NCBI GenBank assembly: GCA_014905825.1
Contig: JACGCN010000032.1
Coordinates: 310,001-374,000, forward strand
Length of the DNA stretch: 64,000 nucleotides
Direction of reading: 5' to 3'
DNA from: Lyophyllum atratum
Taxonomy: Eukaryota > Basidiomycota > Agaricomycetes > Agaricales > Lyophyllaceae
Each line of letters starts with the position of its first letter. Positions within the stretch are counted from its first letter, which is position 1. The translations under genes were made by a program, and so were the position numbers. The notes under the pieces were generated by a model. The model had not been told where the DNA came from, searched no databases, and was given only the letters and a program-made list of their open reading frames with translations. Shown piece by piece: positions 9,419 through 21,500 of the stretch.

Positions 9419-12400
9419 TCAGTCATCGTCCTCATCTGAGATCACCATCCGATTTCGCCGAGGGTGGCTGTTCCCAGCAGTTCCCGCCCTGGTAACAGAC
9501 GGCGATAAATTAGTCTGCGTATCCTGGGCAGGCATCTCCCCGGCGTCTGATGACGGGGAAGCAAAAAGAGCCCTTTTAGCGATTGGTCTTGGCTTAGGTC
9601 GAGGGGGTGGAGGAGCGGGAGGAGAGTCGGGAGAAGGATCCACGGCGACGCCTATCTCCTGGTCATCCTCATGTGAAGTGTCCGTGTCTGTCGCATTGTG
9701 CTCTGTCACGGTGGTAGTTGCCGGCTGCTCGCCTTTCCGCTTCTTATTCCCAGAGTCGTTCCCAACCTTCCTGCGCCTCTTCTTCGTGCCATGCGCTTTC
9801 ATAGTTCCAACTTTGGCTCCACCCGATGTGGCGGCCGCCGTCTGCGCCTTTTCTCGCATGACCTTCTCCTTTTCAAGGAAGGCCTCGATGTCGCCATACT
9901 CTTCATCGCTGTCTTCGATGAATTGCGCCGATTTGTATTGTTCCTTTTCCTTGGTCTTTTTCTCTTTCCTCTTCTTTCGCCTGGGCTCGTCTTCGTCAAG
10001 CGCATCCACATCATCATCGTCGGACGCAGGTGAAGGTGAGCGCCTTCGGCGTCGCCGGCGACGCTTCTTGCCTAATAGCTCTGAAGCCTTCTTGCCCTCA
10101 AGGTCGATGGGGGTCTCCAAAAATTGTTGGATGACAGTGAGAGTGCTTTGAAGATCGGATGGTGCGATACCCGAAGGCACGTACCACTCCAATTCGTCCG
10201 CATCTGTCCATAAAAATATTAGCAAAATACGACGGGGGGGTGGAATAAACCGTACCTTCATCTACGACGAAGAATTTGCAGAGTCGGAACAAGAGTTTTA
10301 CGTGCGGGTTTTTCGTCGCAGCATCTGCTTGCTCGTTGCTCAGATATGGTACCTCTGAGCAACGTTCTTAGTACAATTCCCTCGACGCAGAAGTGCAAAT
10401 GAGTTACTTACGGTAGTCAGTTATCTTTGCCATCGCTTCCGCCGACGGACCCTTTAGTCTCAGGGCCTTCGCAGCCGTAGCATCGTCATCATCGTCCATT
10501 AGTTCAGCGTCATCATCCTTTGCGTCCGTCGCATCAATTATCCTCTGGCGCTGAGCAATGACCAAGCCCAGAATCTAAGCGTAAAAATGGTTGGCGACCG
10601 CCGAAGATAAGAAGATATTTCAAGGTTGCACATACATCTTTAGTCCAGTGGACAAACTCCCCATTCCCAGCATCAACAAGGGCAGCGATCGCAATCCCCA
10701 GCTGATCACTCCAAGAATACCCCTTCTTGACCTCAACATCCTGCGGGAATCTCGTATCCTCCACCGTCTTCTTCTCCCTCTTTGCTTTCTCCTCTGGTTC
10801 CCAGCTCGAGAACTGCTTCCAATTTCCGCGGTTTTTCGGGAAGAACGCCTACCAATATTAAATCAGCCCAAGCGCAAGCAATATTTTGGAATGGGAACAC
10901 GCACCTCAACGGCCAAAAACGGCTCTTCGGCAAGCGCCTTGAAGAACTGGCGCAAAATGAACGTGATGAGGTTCACGAGGTCCTTGTAAGGCTGCTCCCG
11001 TGGTAGCGCCTTCTGATCGGCCAAAATCGTCTTGAACAGGTCCAAAGTCGACACCTACGTAAACCCAACAAGTAAGCACCCCAAACAGAACAATATCAAA
11101 ACCATGGAACAGGGGGGGAGAGCGGAGCGAAAGGGGCAGTGCGAAGTTTCACAATCGATATTGATAGCGCCACAACGTCAAAAAGAAAGATATTAGTACA
11201 AACCTTGAAGAACAGGCCCTCTGCCTTGGCGCGGACGACTTGCCGGTGCATGAGGCTGACCACGCGCCGCATGTATTCGGGTGATGAGAAGTCTTTGTAG
11301 CGCGCTAGGTATGTCAAGAGCGTGTGTGTGATGTCGGCGTGTGCGAATTTCTGGAAAAGTATGCGAATTCAGGGGGGTTTTGTCGTTCGCACCCTGGACT
11401 CGGGAGCAGAGGGAGGGAGAGGGGACTTTACCATTTCGAAGGCTTCAAAAGTGAACATCGTCTCATGCACCACATCCTCCTCCTCTGGAACCTCTTCTTC
11501 CACATCTGGTATCCCATCTTCCTCTCCCGTGCCTATATCACATACCACAATCAATTTCCGCGCAGACCCTCACGATTAGCGCACCCAGACGAACCTTTGG
11601 CGTTCCTGCGCTTCTTTGTCGTCTTCTTCTTCCTCACGTACATATCCCCGCCCTTGCCCTTGCCCTGACTCCACTTCTCCAGCATTCGCAGCAGCGCATA
11701 CGCGAGGTACACACTTGAGTCGAGATACGTAAGCGACTGCGTGCCTGTCTTGTACGACCGTAGGCTCTCGAAGGCGATGTCTAGGACCTCACCGTTATAA
11801 ATTAGCTGCTGCTGCAGGAGGTCAGCTGCTTCGCGCAGGACAGGGTCGGCGATATCAGCAGAGGACATGCAGTCGATCAGGAGGAGGAGCTGCGTTAGGC
11901 ACTCGATCCCCGTCTGTAGCTCTGTCCATTGCTTTGGCTAAGAAAAGAATAGGAAAGAACGCGCGTGAGTAGGCGCTGATCATAATCCTAATGCTGCAAC
12001 GCACCTTCTCCTCCACAGCCTCGCGCATCCGCTTAAGGACCCAAACGATCCATGTCCGTTCTGTGACTTCTGCAATCACGCCAAAGCTCCATCTTTCTCG
12101 CCCCCCATTGTTTGCTTTCTCTTTGGCACGCATGGAGAGGAAGAACTCCAGAAACCACTTCGTCACAAACAAGAGCCTGAGATTATCCTTTTCCGTAATC
12201 TTCGCTCTCTCCGATCGGATGTCCTTCAGCAACGCCGACAGGAAAGCTTGGGAAATGGGCGCGCACGCATGTCAATCGACGTAACGAAACCAGGAAAACA
12301 AAAACTTACGATTGAAGCACGCCTCGAGGAACTCGACAGCCAGTTCCTGCAACACAACCCGCGCCTCCACGGAGAGGTTATCCTCCCGCGTCATCTCGTC

Positions 12401-13594
12401 CAGCTTCGTCCCCCTCTTCGCCGTCGTCCGCTTGGTCATGTCCATGATGCTCCCTGCCTCGCGGCTGATCGCCTGCTGCCGGTGCAGCACGAACGATTGC
12501 GAGGAGGAAGACGCCACAGGGCCAGGGGCAGGAGTTGATTCGGAGTCGGCCTCGTTCCCGGTATCTTGCGCTGATGGTGGGGGTTTCTTGTTGGGGTTAA
12601 GCTTGACTGCGATGGTGGTGCCGAAACGGGAGTGTCGGGAGGTGGCTTTGCGGGCGAGGTCGCGCCGGGTGCGTTCTTCTGCGGCGAGGAGGCGGTGGAG
12701 GGTCTCTGCTGGTTGCTATTATTGCAGTTAGGATTACATCAGAAATACAATACTGGAAAATATATGTACCTTGCCTTGGTCAATGGTCAACGATGTGGGC
12801 TTGACACCGCGAAAGAGGAGGTATAGTATTTCGAGGACGAGGGTATTCCAGCTGGTCAGCAGGGGATCCTTGGCGGTGTTGGCAGCGATGGTGAGTAGAA
12901 GTTGGATCATATGCGTTTCCGAAAGTGCACGGATCAGCTTCGACTGAAGCGACGAGAACTCTGCCTGGTCCGCGCTGAGACGGGTGTCAAACGGCAAGTC
13001 CTTGATGAACGCGAGATTGCGTATCAAATGCAACACCACGTTGATAACCTGACCGTCCCTCTCCTGTCTCTCCTTCTGCGACTTTGCGAGTGGCGGGAGC
13101 ACGATCCCAAACAGCGCCTGCATAACCCCGGGCTTCAACAACGCAGCCTTGTAGTGCAGGTGACTCTGCAACAGCTGCGTATAGTCCGTCCCCTTATCCA
13201 GCTCCTCATCCAACTCCTTCAACTCCTCCGCCATGTCAATGGGCCACGTCATGGCTGTCATCAAATCCGCGCACGCGATAGCGCGTTTGTCCTCCACCAA
13301 GCCTTTCCCCGCCGTTGCCAGCAGGATTGGGATGAGATCGTTTGGAAGGACACGGGTCTCCCAGAATATTCGCGCGACAGTGCGTTCGTCGTCCGTGTCG
13401 TCCTTTCTCCAGAGTTTCTTGAGGTCTTTGAGGCATCCGGAGACTTCGTCGCCGAGGCGGTATGTCCCGCCTTCGTACCCACCCAGGGCGTCGACGACGC
13501 GGCTGACTACGGGCTGGAGAATAGCGCGACGGTCAATGGTAGGCTCGCCATCGGAACCGTCGTCTGAGATATCGATGACTTCGTGGTCGGACAT
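9419..13594 (-). CDS. TOF1: replication fork protection complex subunit Tof1/Swi1 (TIMELESS family)
   Basis: Nuclear TIMELESS-family protein that, with Csm3/Swi3, holds polymerase and helicase together at stalled replication forks and supports checkpoint signalling. ATG at 13594 (MSDHEVIDISDDGSD) is preferred over an in-frame codon at 13636. The N-terminal exon holds the TIMELESS domain: CLKDLKKLWRKDDTDDERTV, AMTWPIDMAEELKELDEELD, LQSHLHYKAALLKPGVMQ, VLHLIRNLAFIKDLP. Middle exons include YLDSSVYLAYALLRMLEKWS (about 11675-11740) and stretches near 10700-11400. Late exons read NPHVKLLFRLCKFFVVDE, then DELEWYVPSGIAPSDLQ. The C-terminus is long, charged and disordered, with several polybasic runs (KKRRRRRRRR) that suit nuclear import, ending SDEDDD at 9419. 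Roughly ten introns are needed and no frame break was found. The promoter lies against a likely MITE starting at 13679. Confidence 0.9.
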
Positions 13595-13678
13595 GAATTG
13601 GTGGCTGGAGGAGAGCCTTGGTTTTTGCCGTGTCACACTCGCGATCTGTCACATACTCACAAGTAGTTGGCGACTTTA

Positions 13679-14350
13679 CGCCCCGAGCACGTGATGTCCA
13701 AAAAGGGAATGCTTATCTAACTTGCTGAAAAAGGAAATCAGCTCGTAGTCGAAGGTGAACCACCATTGTTCGATGCGAGCTGGTGGCATTTTGGTGGCAA
13801 GGTCTTGCTGAGTCCTCGGCAGGAGTCAGACTATGTGATAACCTGTCAGAAGCTGTCAGAAGTTGGTTTCAACAGGACGAAATATCATCAAATCATTTCT
13901 ATTGCAATTTTACTTGAGAACTATGGTACAGATGCTACAGAATAGAGTATATAGGCTGAATCACAACATTATTATTACGGCTGTGAGAAATCCTGAAGAG
14001 GAGACATGATGAACTCCTGCATGCTCTCGCACTCGCGTAGCTGGAGGCGGCACGCGTCCGAATTCCGTCGTCATGCGTAGCAGGGAGGAGGCTGGCGAGG
14101 AGGTGGGGGACTGAATGGGGGCCACCTGAGGAGGCAGATTGCACGCTGTTAGTGGGGGCGGTGGCCAGTGCGGGCGGTGGCGGAGAGAGGAGGGGACGGC
14201 GAGGTGGTGGTCGTGGTAAGAGGTCCAGACGCGTCTGAATTAGCAAACAAAACGACAATCTAAGCGTGGCCAAGGTCCAGCTCGACTGGAACGCGAGCTG
14301 AGCAGCTTATGTCAGACAATTCCTCTTTTGGACATCACGTGCTCGGGGCG
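13679..14350. mobile_element. candidate Tc1/mariner-type MITE with TA-flanked inverted repeats
   Basis: The ends carry a perfect inverted repeat: 13676-13704 on the plus strand equals the reverse complement of 14325-14352 (begins CGCCCCGAGCACGTGATG and continues through TCCAAAA). TA lies immediately outside each end (13677-13678 and 14351-14352), as expected for a TA target-site duplication. The length is about 672 bp. Inside there is no convincing transposase frame. The minus-strand open frame 13935-14273 is Pro/Ser-rich and probably chance. The repeat contains the E-box CACGTG and lies 85 bp upstream of the TOF1-like start. Confidence 0.6.
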
Positions 14351-14636
14351 TAATCTCAAAACCTCTCACAAGTCGTGATCAGGACGCGGCGCCCGCCTCT
14401 CATTTTTTGATCGAGTCTCAACCTTTCCCAACAGTTCATGCACCATAGAAAGCTGATGATGTTCTACATCTACATATTTAGGACCCATCGCTCCCCAGTC
14501 ATATCTAGGGTATCAAAATTGACCTGTTTTTTTTTCGGTTTTCCTCAGGTAACAGATCTCTTTTTCGCTGCTTGCTTACCTGCACCTCTAGTTCCGCTCT
14601 ATGGATTACCACAGCTTTCTATAGCCTCGGCTTCGA

Positions 14637-15101
14637 ATGGCTAGCCAACCTGTGCCCATCTTGACCGCGTACTATACTGGCCTCCACACTCCTTTGAAGC
14701 CCTACTCGACGCTACTGGATTACGATGTGCTGGTCGATCTATTTCGGGATAAAATATGGTGGCGGGAGGAAGAATCGCGGCAGCCGATTTCCGACCTACA
14801 GACCCGTCACCGCTCTGGCACAATGCTCAAGCTCGGTGCGGTGTGCTTATTCGCAACTGGCGGTTGTACGCTCGCGTGCCTCCTTATCATGTGCTCTGGG
14901 GTCATGCGCAATGTCACGAATGAGGATGATTTGTTTGCCGGGGTAGAGGGCATTTTGCTCGAAATCAACAGCGTCGTTTATGTTACTGCCAGATTCATAT
15001 TACTCATTCTCGCGTGGATTCAGCTTAGGGGTGGGACCGAAGTGGGTGCGGGGATGTGGGAAGAGCTGAATTGGACCCAATTCTTCATTCATTTCGGGTG
15101 A
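14637..15101 (+). CDS. C-terminal part of a multi-pass membrane protein, or a short related gene
   Basis: 154 codons with hydrophobic helices at about residues 62-84 (KLGAVCLFATGGCTLACLL) and 108-128 (INSVVYVTARFILLILAWIQ), ending in a tryptophan-rich tail (MWEELNWTQFFIHFG). The last helix plus a W..FIxHx terminus is a pattern I know from the C-terminal end of large agaric multi-pass membrane proteins. The upstream part of such a protein is absent: upstream is a MITE-like element. It is therefore probably a fragment, though the frame is intact from an ATG. No function can be given. Confidence 0.4.
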   Translation: MASQPVPILTAYYTGLHTPLKPYSTLLDYDVLVDLFRDKIWWREEESRQPISDLQTRHRSGTMLKLGAVCLFATGGCTLACLLIMCSGVMRNVTNEDDLFAGVEGILLEINSVVYVTARFILLILAWIQLRGGTEVGAGMWEELNWTQFFIHFG

Positions 15102-15236
15102 CTCTCATACATAAGTACAGTTGATGCACAATGATACCTCTATCTAAATTTGGTTATGACGGCGCTGCCATGCTTTGACGTGAAAGAAAGAGAAGAAACA
15201 GGAGGAAGGAAGAGAAGTCAAGGAACATGTACCTAC

Positions 15237-15620
15237 GTTCTCTCCTCCAGCTATCTGCTGCAACGTCTTCTCGAGATGGTGCTGCTCCGACTCCGACCAG
15301 GCTTGTTTGTAAGTCTCGTGCTTGAGTTTGTCGACCCACGTTTCGGCTTGAGTGCGGGAGTGGAAGCGGGTCGTCGTCAGCGGGAGAGGGGACCTGGGCT
15401 TTTCGTATCACGGGCAAAAGCCAACTTGTTTTGGTTTTGGCCTTGCTCCCGGTCTTGGACTGGGACACTTACGAGACGGCTAGCGGTTGCGTGCTACTTT
15501 AGGTAAAGCGGTCTGTTTCTGTACTCGAGGTTAGCGAAGGCGCAATGCCGGCTGCTGGAGGGGCGTCCACATCCATAGTCTCCTCCCCGCGCATTAGCAT
15601 CAAGCGTAACGTCAACCTCC
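15237..15620 (-). pseudogene. decayed Myb/SANT (ZZZ3-like) gene, copy 1
   Basis: Reading the minus strand, a leader starts at an acidic MDVDAPPAAG (15580-15555) and is followed by SRTQAETWVDKLKHETYKQA and WSESEQHHLEKTLQQIAGGE (about 15360-15240). The second stretch matches the first half of the Myb-like domain of fungal and animal ZZZ3-type proteins (W-x-x-x-E/Q-x-x-LE-x-L-L). The second half of that domain, normally RTPRQVASRVQKYF-like, is missing downstream where unrelated sequence begins near 15150. Stops occur between the leader and the domain. I infer a truncated, broken remnant. Confidence 0.4.
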
Positions 15621-15670
15621 AAGGGTTAGGGTTGCCAAGGCGCCCGCCTCCATGACCCAAACCTGCATCG

Positions 15671-15826
15671 AAAAAGGAAAGTAAGAAAGCGAGAAAGGGC
15701 AGCAACGGGAGAAAGAGAATGGAGAAAAGGTGAGAGGGAAAAGAGGACAGGAAGAAAGGTAAGAAAGGTAAGAAAAGGAAGAAAGGAGGAAACAGGAAAA
15801 AGGGGGAAAAGACGGGAGGAAAGATG
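15671..15826. repeat. polypurine tract
   Basis: About 155 nt almost entirely A and G on the plus strand, with short reiterations such as AAGAAAGGTAAGAAAGGTAAG. It separates the two decayed Myb-type copies. It is low-complexity DNA that could form a triplex, with no coding sense. Confidence 0.7.
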
Positions 15827-15839
15827 TACCGATTCTGTT

Positions 15840-16080
15840 CTCCCTCTGAAATCTGTTCCCGCAGCTATTCGAGGAGATCCTACTTCGATTCCAACTAGAC
15901 TTGTAAGTCTCGAGCTTCGGAGCCGCTCTGGGCGTGGGGTCGGGGAGGGAGCTTGAGAGTGGTCATCTCGGCGGTGGGGCGTTATGTTTTGTGGGCGGTG
16001 GAAGCGGATGTCGTTGTTTTCGCCTTCGCTTTGTTCTTGCTCCGAGACTGGGATCGGAGTCTAGTGTTTGGAAAACTTGT
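15840..16080 (-). pseudogene. decayed Myb/SANT (ZZZ3-like) exon, copy 2
   Basis: A second, more degraded copy of the neighbouring minus-strand exon. Nucleotide phrases around CTTGTAAGTCTCGAGCTTCG (15899-15918) and the lysine-rich lead (SRSKNKAKAKTTTSAS) parallel copy 1 (CTTGTTTGTAAGTCTCGTGC; SKTGSKAKTKTSW). Read in shifting frames it gives KLETYKSSWNRS, matching KLKHETYKQAWSES, followed by stops. It is clearly non-coding now. Confidence 0.4.
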
Positions 16081-16749
16081 TCGTGTTAGGCCAAGGGGAA
16101 TAGACGGGCCGTCAGCGTCGTAAACGGTCAAATCGATGTTGGAAGGTTGGGCGGGCTAGGCACCGCATGTATTGCCTAGCTGGGACGTGTTTACATTAAG
16201 CTGGCAGCGTCGTTAGCTTGCGCTTTCGTAGTACAAATAGAGTACTCACCTCCTGGTCGATGTTCGCCATGAAATGCGAGACTAGAGCAGCGGCAGAATC
16301 GCCTGCCGCGCTTTGGCGGACTGCATACAGGCCAGCGACGCGTTATGTGAGGGGATAAACATATTGAGCGCCTCATGTCTGTCCCTGAAATTGAGTAGCT
16401 AGAACAAGACATCCCGAAAGGCCAGCACAAACTTCGACGGAGCGTTGTTGTTCACGGAGGTCGAGGGAAATGTTAGGCTCAATCAAGTGTGCCTGAACGG
16501 GTAAGCCAGAAATTTGGATGTTCCCACACGGCTAGCTGCCCTTGCCTCTTACCATGACGCAGAAGAATCCAAGGCCTGAGGAGCAGCCCCCAGGGGTTAT
16601 GTGCTCGACGCTGACATACAGGAGCTTGGGAGCTCACCACCGCTTTGTTTTATGATGGCCAACTACTATGAGACCGCCTCAAACTAGCTCAGCGCACATG
16701 GCTGTATAAACCGTCTTTGCTGCAAGATGACGGTGCTCAAACCGTATAA
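16081..16749. other. stretch without a recognisable gene
   Basis: About 670 bp between the Myb relics and the reductase relic. A minus-strand frame at 16191-16430 is Arg/Ser/Cys-rich and unconvincing. Nothing else is recognised. Confidence 0.4.
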
Positions 16750-18061
16750 CCTCCAATATCTGAACTGATCCTAGTAAGTGATACTTTTCACCGTCGGTGC
16801 TTCAATGGCGAGATGCTAACTCGTAAACCTCTCCACAGCTCACAGGGGCTTCTGGATTCGTGGGCTCGCATATCGCGATGCAACTGCTGGATAAGCGGTA
16901 TCGTGTCAGAGCGTACGTCTGCTCCTCCTCTCCCCACTCTGGTGTCACGGTTTCATCCTTACAATGCCACCAGCACAGCCCGTGGCGCCAAAGTCGCTGA
17001 ACTAAGGAACAACTGTGCGAAATTCGGGGATAAATTTGAAGTCGTCGAAGTCTCCGATATCGGCGCCGACCAATTCCCTGACGCTTTCAAGGGCGTCGAC
17101 GCAGTCGTCCATTCTGCTGCGTCGTTGCCAGAGCGCCAGAGCACCGACGTCGTGTTGAAGGTGAATCCCTTGACCGTAATGTACAAGTTCCAATGTCTTA
17201 TTAACAGTGCGTTCTCTTTATCAGAGTGCGCTAGATGGCACCATCAACGTCGTACGTCAGGCTGAAAAAGCCGGGATCAAGCGCCTCGTCGTTACTACTC
17301 GATCGCGACCGTGATCAACCCCGCGGAAAGAACGAAAGAGATCTACATTGACCAAGGTTCGTCTCTCATCCTTCCACTACACGTTACATCCGGAACGCTT
17401 GCGACCTATTTATTACAATAGACTGTTACCCAGCCAGCAAAGACCGAGCTCCAAAATGGACACCTACCGCGCCGCCAGAACCCTCGCCGAAATGGAACTC
17501 TGGGCCTTCGGGGAAGCTCATCCCCACCTCGACATCACTTCCCGTCAGTCTTCTCCTTTCTTCTTCCCCATTCGTTAGGCAGCGGCCAACACAATATCCC
17601 TACAGTGAACCCCCCGTATCTCCACGGTCCCTTCGCCGAGGCCTTCACGCTGCCCCCAGGTGCCTACTACGCCATGTCCACCAACCTCCACATCTACCGC
17701 CTCCTTCACCCTTCCGGCCACTTTCCGGCCTCCATGGGGCATGCCGACGTCCGCGATATCGTGCTCGCTCTCTCCTCTCCTCCTTCCTCAACCTCCTCCT
17801 CCACCTCGACGCAAACTTATACTCATCGCATCCCTGCACCCGTTTGACCCCCACGCGATCCTTAAATTCCTCGCTGACAAGAGGCCCGAGTTGAAGGACC
17901 GGCTGACGAAGAATGAGCCGCCGGCGTACCCGGGTGGTCGGATTCCCATTGATTTTGAGAGGGTGGAGGAGACGGTGTTGGGGGCTGTTGATAGTGTGCT
18001 TGGGGTCGAGAGGGAGTGGGTGAAGCAGGGACATCAGGTTGATATTCCCCAGGAGGGCTAA
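16750..18061 (+). pseudogene. NAD(P)-dependent epimerase/reductase (GRE2-like), copy A, frameshifted
   Basis: Extended short-chain dehydrogenase of the dihydroflavonol-reductase/GRE2 type. Recognisable blocks in order: LTGASGFVGSHIAMQLLDK (NAD(P)-binding TGxxGFxG, 16839 on), TARGAKVAELRNN, FKGVDAVVHSAASLP, LDGTINVVRQAEKAGIKRLV, YRAARTLAEMELWAFGEAHP, VNPPYLHGPFAEAFTLPPG and, at the end, FLADKRPELKDRLTK to the stop at 18061. Frame is lost at least three times: near 17300 (between KRLVVT and SIATVINP), near 17455 (before MDTYRAARTL) and near 17810 in a CTC-rich run. The first exon (SELIL, near 16757-16775) has no in-frame ATG. This copy is part of the left arm of the inverted duplication. Confidence 0.75.
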
Positions 18062-18514
18062 GGACGGGAAGGCGCCTCTGACAGAACCTGAGGTATCAGT
18101 AGGCTTTGTGTATCCCGCGAAGTTGACATTACAGATTCTCTTTGTGCAGATGCTAGATATCGTATCCCTTCCGAGCTCGGGATAACCCCTTCAACTTATC
18201 TTCGCGAGTGCATGTCTTAAGGCGCAACTGACGTTAACAGCTGACCATGTCTAAATCTTTCTTTTGGATTTATTCTCGTGACGCAAGAAGTCGGGACGGT
18301 GACTTGCGGTGTGGAGAAGTGGAGGCGTGAAACAATATTTCTAGGAGGCAATGCGTTGTCCTGTGTATCATTCTAGGATGGGGCACCAAGAGCTGGATGT
18401 GACCGGCGCCATACCATGTTTACCACTGATGCTGATTCACGAGGCCCATGATATGCATTCTTCCTGATGAGATATGTTATTATAATAAGACTGAGGGGGT
18501 AGTGGACAAGCTAC
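18062..18514. other. intergenic stretch between convergent genes of arm A
   Basis: About 450 bp between the reductase A stop and the NACHT A stop. The right part (about 18370-18460) matches the equivalent gap in arm B. The left approximately 300 bp is specific to arm A. No gene is seen. Confidence 0.5.
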
Positions 18515-21500
18515 TTATTGAGGAATTAGACGGAAGAGTAGGAGGGACATCTCATTTTCCTCGCCCCATATGTCATTACAGAGTTTTTGATGGCGCTGAT
18601 CGGCGCGCGCCCAAAGTTCCTCATGATATGCCTCCCATTGACGTACCAGATCTTCGCGATTTGGTGACTGTGGACCTTCCTAAGAAGGAAATGTGCTGAG
18701 AGAGACGTGCGTGAGGGAAGCATTGTTAAGACCAACCTTCAACCACAGTTTAACCCGACGAACATTGCATATGTCATTGAATACGAAGCTCCTACGGAGC
18801 GCTTGGAAAGTTTCTCCCGGAGGCCCTCGCAGGTAGCGAAGAGTCATTTCGTCAGCCCAAAACATTCTATAGATAAATTTGTTCAATTTGAGAAGGATCA
18901 ATCGATCATGTTCTTCAATGACTTCTTTCTCCTGCGTATATTCATAGGAAAGGTCTGGACGAATTTGAACACCTTCCTGTAATCGCAAGTATCGATTTAT
19001 GAACATAGGTAGTTGAAAATGAACAATCAAATACCTCTAACTTCTTGAGGTAGGTAAGGGCACTATCAAAGTACTCCCCGTTGAAAAGATGTTGCCGATC
19101 CATAGACTGAAGGTGACGCAATAGTTCTTCTTCTCCAGGAGGGGCGTTTGCAAGATGGTTTGCCCAGTAAAATCTAGCATACCGATATTCAACGTCGCTG
19201 TTAATCACGTTGAGTATATTGTCCAGTGATGTTCCGGCTGATGCACGAACATTTCAACATCCATGGTTTTATTTACATCAGTGGCAGTCAAGCGCGCCAT
19301 GCACCGATGAGCTAAGTGGGCGTGGCTGATACTACGGTCCAGGAAGACTTCGGGCGGTGGGTTTTTGCTGGAGAGATAGCTGCGTAGGTCGACAAGAGGG
19401 CGGTGGCCTAAGCTATCCATGGCTTTCAAGAATTCGTAAACCTGAAGGGTATGGTAGGAGAATGGACGCTCAAGACCGAGTAACCCCCGGATTGTCATAC
19501 CCCCTTCCGAAGACGACCATGAATCAAAGCACCTATTAGAATATTCGCACGCTGATATGCCAGACACTACTATGTCACTCCCGTCGTGATCTGTAGTGAA
19601 TATACAAAGAATCCATGAATCTTGAAGACACTTTGGGGCAAGGACGCGGCAAATCACCGTGTCGCGCAGCCGTGTTAGGTGTTCAAGTTGAATAAGATCT
19701 TCTTGATGGAGAAGGGACTCCGGCTCATCCTGCAAAAGGTGCCGTGTGAATAAGTAGGTGGAGTCTCGCAATACCTATGTATCGGACATCACCTTGATTA
19801 CTGACTCTGCCCGACCCTTTGCGTCTGATAATGTCTTTCCAAGGCTTAACAACATGGCCATACCAGCTGCGCACAGAGTCTTCAGGTTGGAGAAGTTCTC
19901 ATCATGCCAAGGAATATGGTCAGTTTCAGGTGGCAGAGGAATCCAGCAATTGTTATCCATAGCCATGACTTCTTTGACAAGGGCAGTGCGGTGGGGACCT
20001 GCTTGCATAAAATGGTGGACCCAAGTTTCATAGCTATAAAGTGCTGCTGATAGAACTTGGCCTGGAGTGGAATCCAAAAGTGATGCCTGAGATGCCTGAG
20101 AACACCGTCTCAAGCAATCAAGCATCCCATGAGTGAGCTGTGCATGGAAGTACGAATCCGCAGGAGCAATGTGAAATTTCCCGGCACGGTTCGGATCGAA
20201 TAGAAAGTCGCGGAATGAGGTGTGAATGGGTGTGTGATGGATATCGCCCGAGCCCCACTGGCCCGGGAAGACTTGCAGAACAGACTGGAGTCCCCGTAAA
20301 GTGATGTCAACCTGACCAGTTTCGAAGGAAAAGAAGTAACCGATCAAATTAGTAGGAATCCACAGCGCTAAAACAGCCCTCAGGACAGTTTTAAGGACAG
20401 TAGCGTCACGGTCGGGAATTGTCGAGAGGATTTGGTGATAAAGTTTGTCAAGCTCTCCGAAGGCATCAGAGCCTGTAGGAGTACTGTTCAACACTACATC
20501 TAACTGTTTCAGGGGGGATGTGAATGGTTGGTCTATGAACTTGACCAGCGTGGAAGCATAGATAAAATATCCATCACATCGCCCAGCCAAGAGGTCAACG
20601 TCAGCTGTGGCTGGCCACGGGTCTGGCACAGAAACCATCCATGGCTCGTGAGCGTCAGATGTATAGATCCTATTGAATTCATGTAGCAGATATTTGCGGA
20701 CGTCCTTCTGAGATTGATAATCACCGTAGAGGGAGATAGGTTTGGTGCAGAATCTTGAAAGATCTGTTTTCTCGAAGGCATGACGGATGTTGGACTCTGG
20801 TCGGCTCACAATAAGAAAATGAAGGGGCACGCAAGGCGTTCTGATGAGGGTAAGGATATGGTTCAAGAGTTGGTCCTGATGATCCTTTCCAGCGCATTCA
20901 TCCAGGCCATCGATAATGATAAGTGACGGGGTTGTCGTAGGTGGTATATCCGGTGATGACGAGAATAATGCCTGGAGCGGCTCGATGACTAGTTTTTGAA
21001 CCTGGACGGATATTTTTTTATGGATGATGGACGGGTCATCGAAAAGAATCTGTTGGAGCGGAGAGCGCAAGCTCGGAATAGACATGGCGAGTTGATATGC
21101 AATAGTAGTGAAAAATCGATCTATGGAGTCCCGTCCTTGACGACCACGAGAGAAGAAGAAGCTTGCTGCGAGGGTGTTCCGTTCAGCGCATTCCTCAGCG
21201 ATGGTCTGTGCAATCGCAGATTTCCCCGCGCCTGCAGGACCGTGAAGCCAGAGCACTCGCCTAAGATCCTCATCTGACTCCCCATTTGCCGGAACAAAAT
21301 GGGTTATCTGTCTGAGGATCTCCTTGCGCGTGCCAGGATGGCATCTAGCGGGCGGATCTCGTGCAGACGAATCGAAAGCGGCACCTGGGGAAGTAGCATT
21401 GAAGAGAGACAGTAGTCCTACATACAATATCCCAAGGATTTGTGTAGCTGCGGACTGCGTAACAAGATGGGCTTACCTGGTTCTGGCTTGTTGGTTGAGA

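Noticed and set aside
9678..10151. Plus-strand Ser/Phe-rich open frame
   Set aside because: It is the mirror of the Lys/Glu-rich C-terminus of the TOF1-like gene. Same for the other plus-strand frames between 9.7 and 13.7 kb.
20996..21277. Plus-strand frame over NACHT A (and its minus-strand twin at 28531-28716)
   Set aside because: Antisense shadow of the P-loop exon, present in both copies only because the coding strand is conserved.
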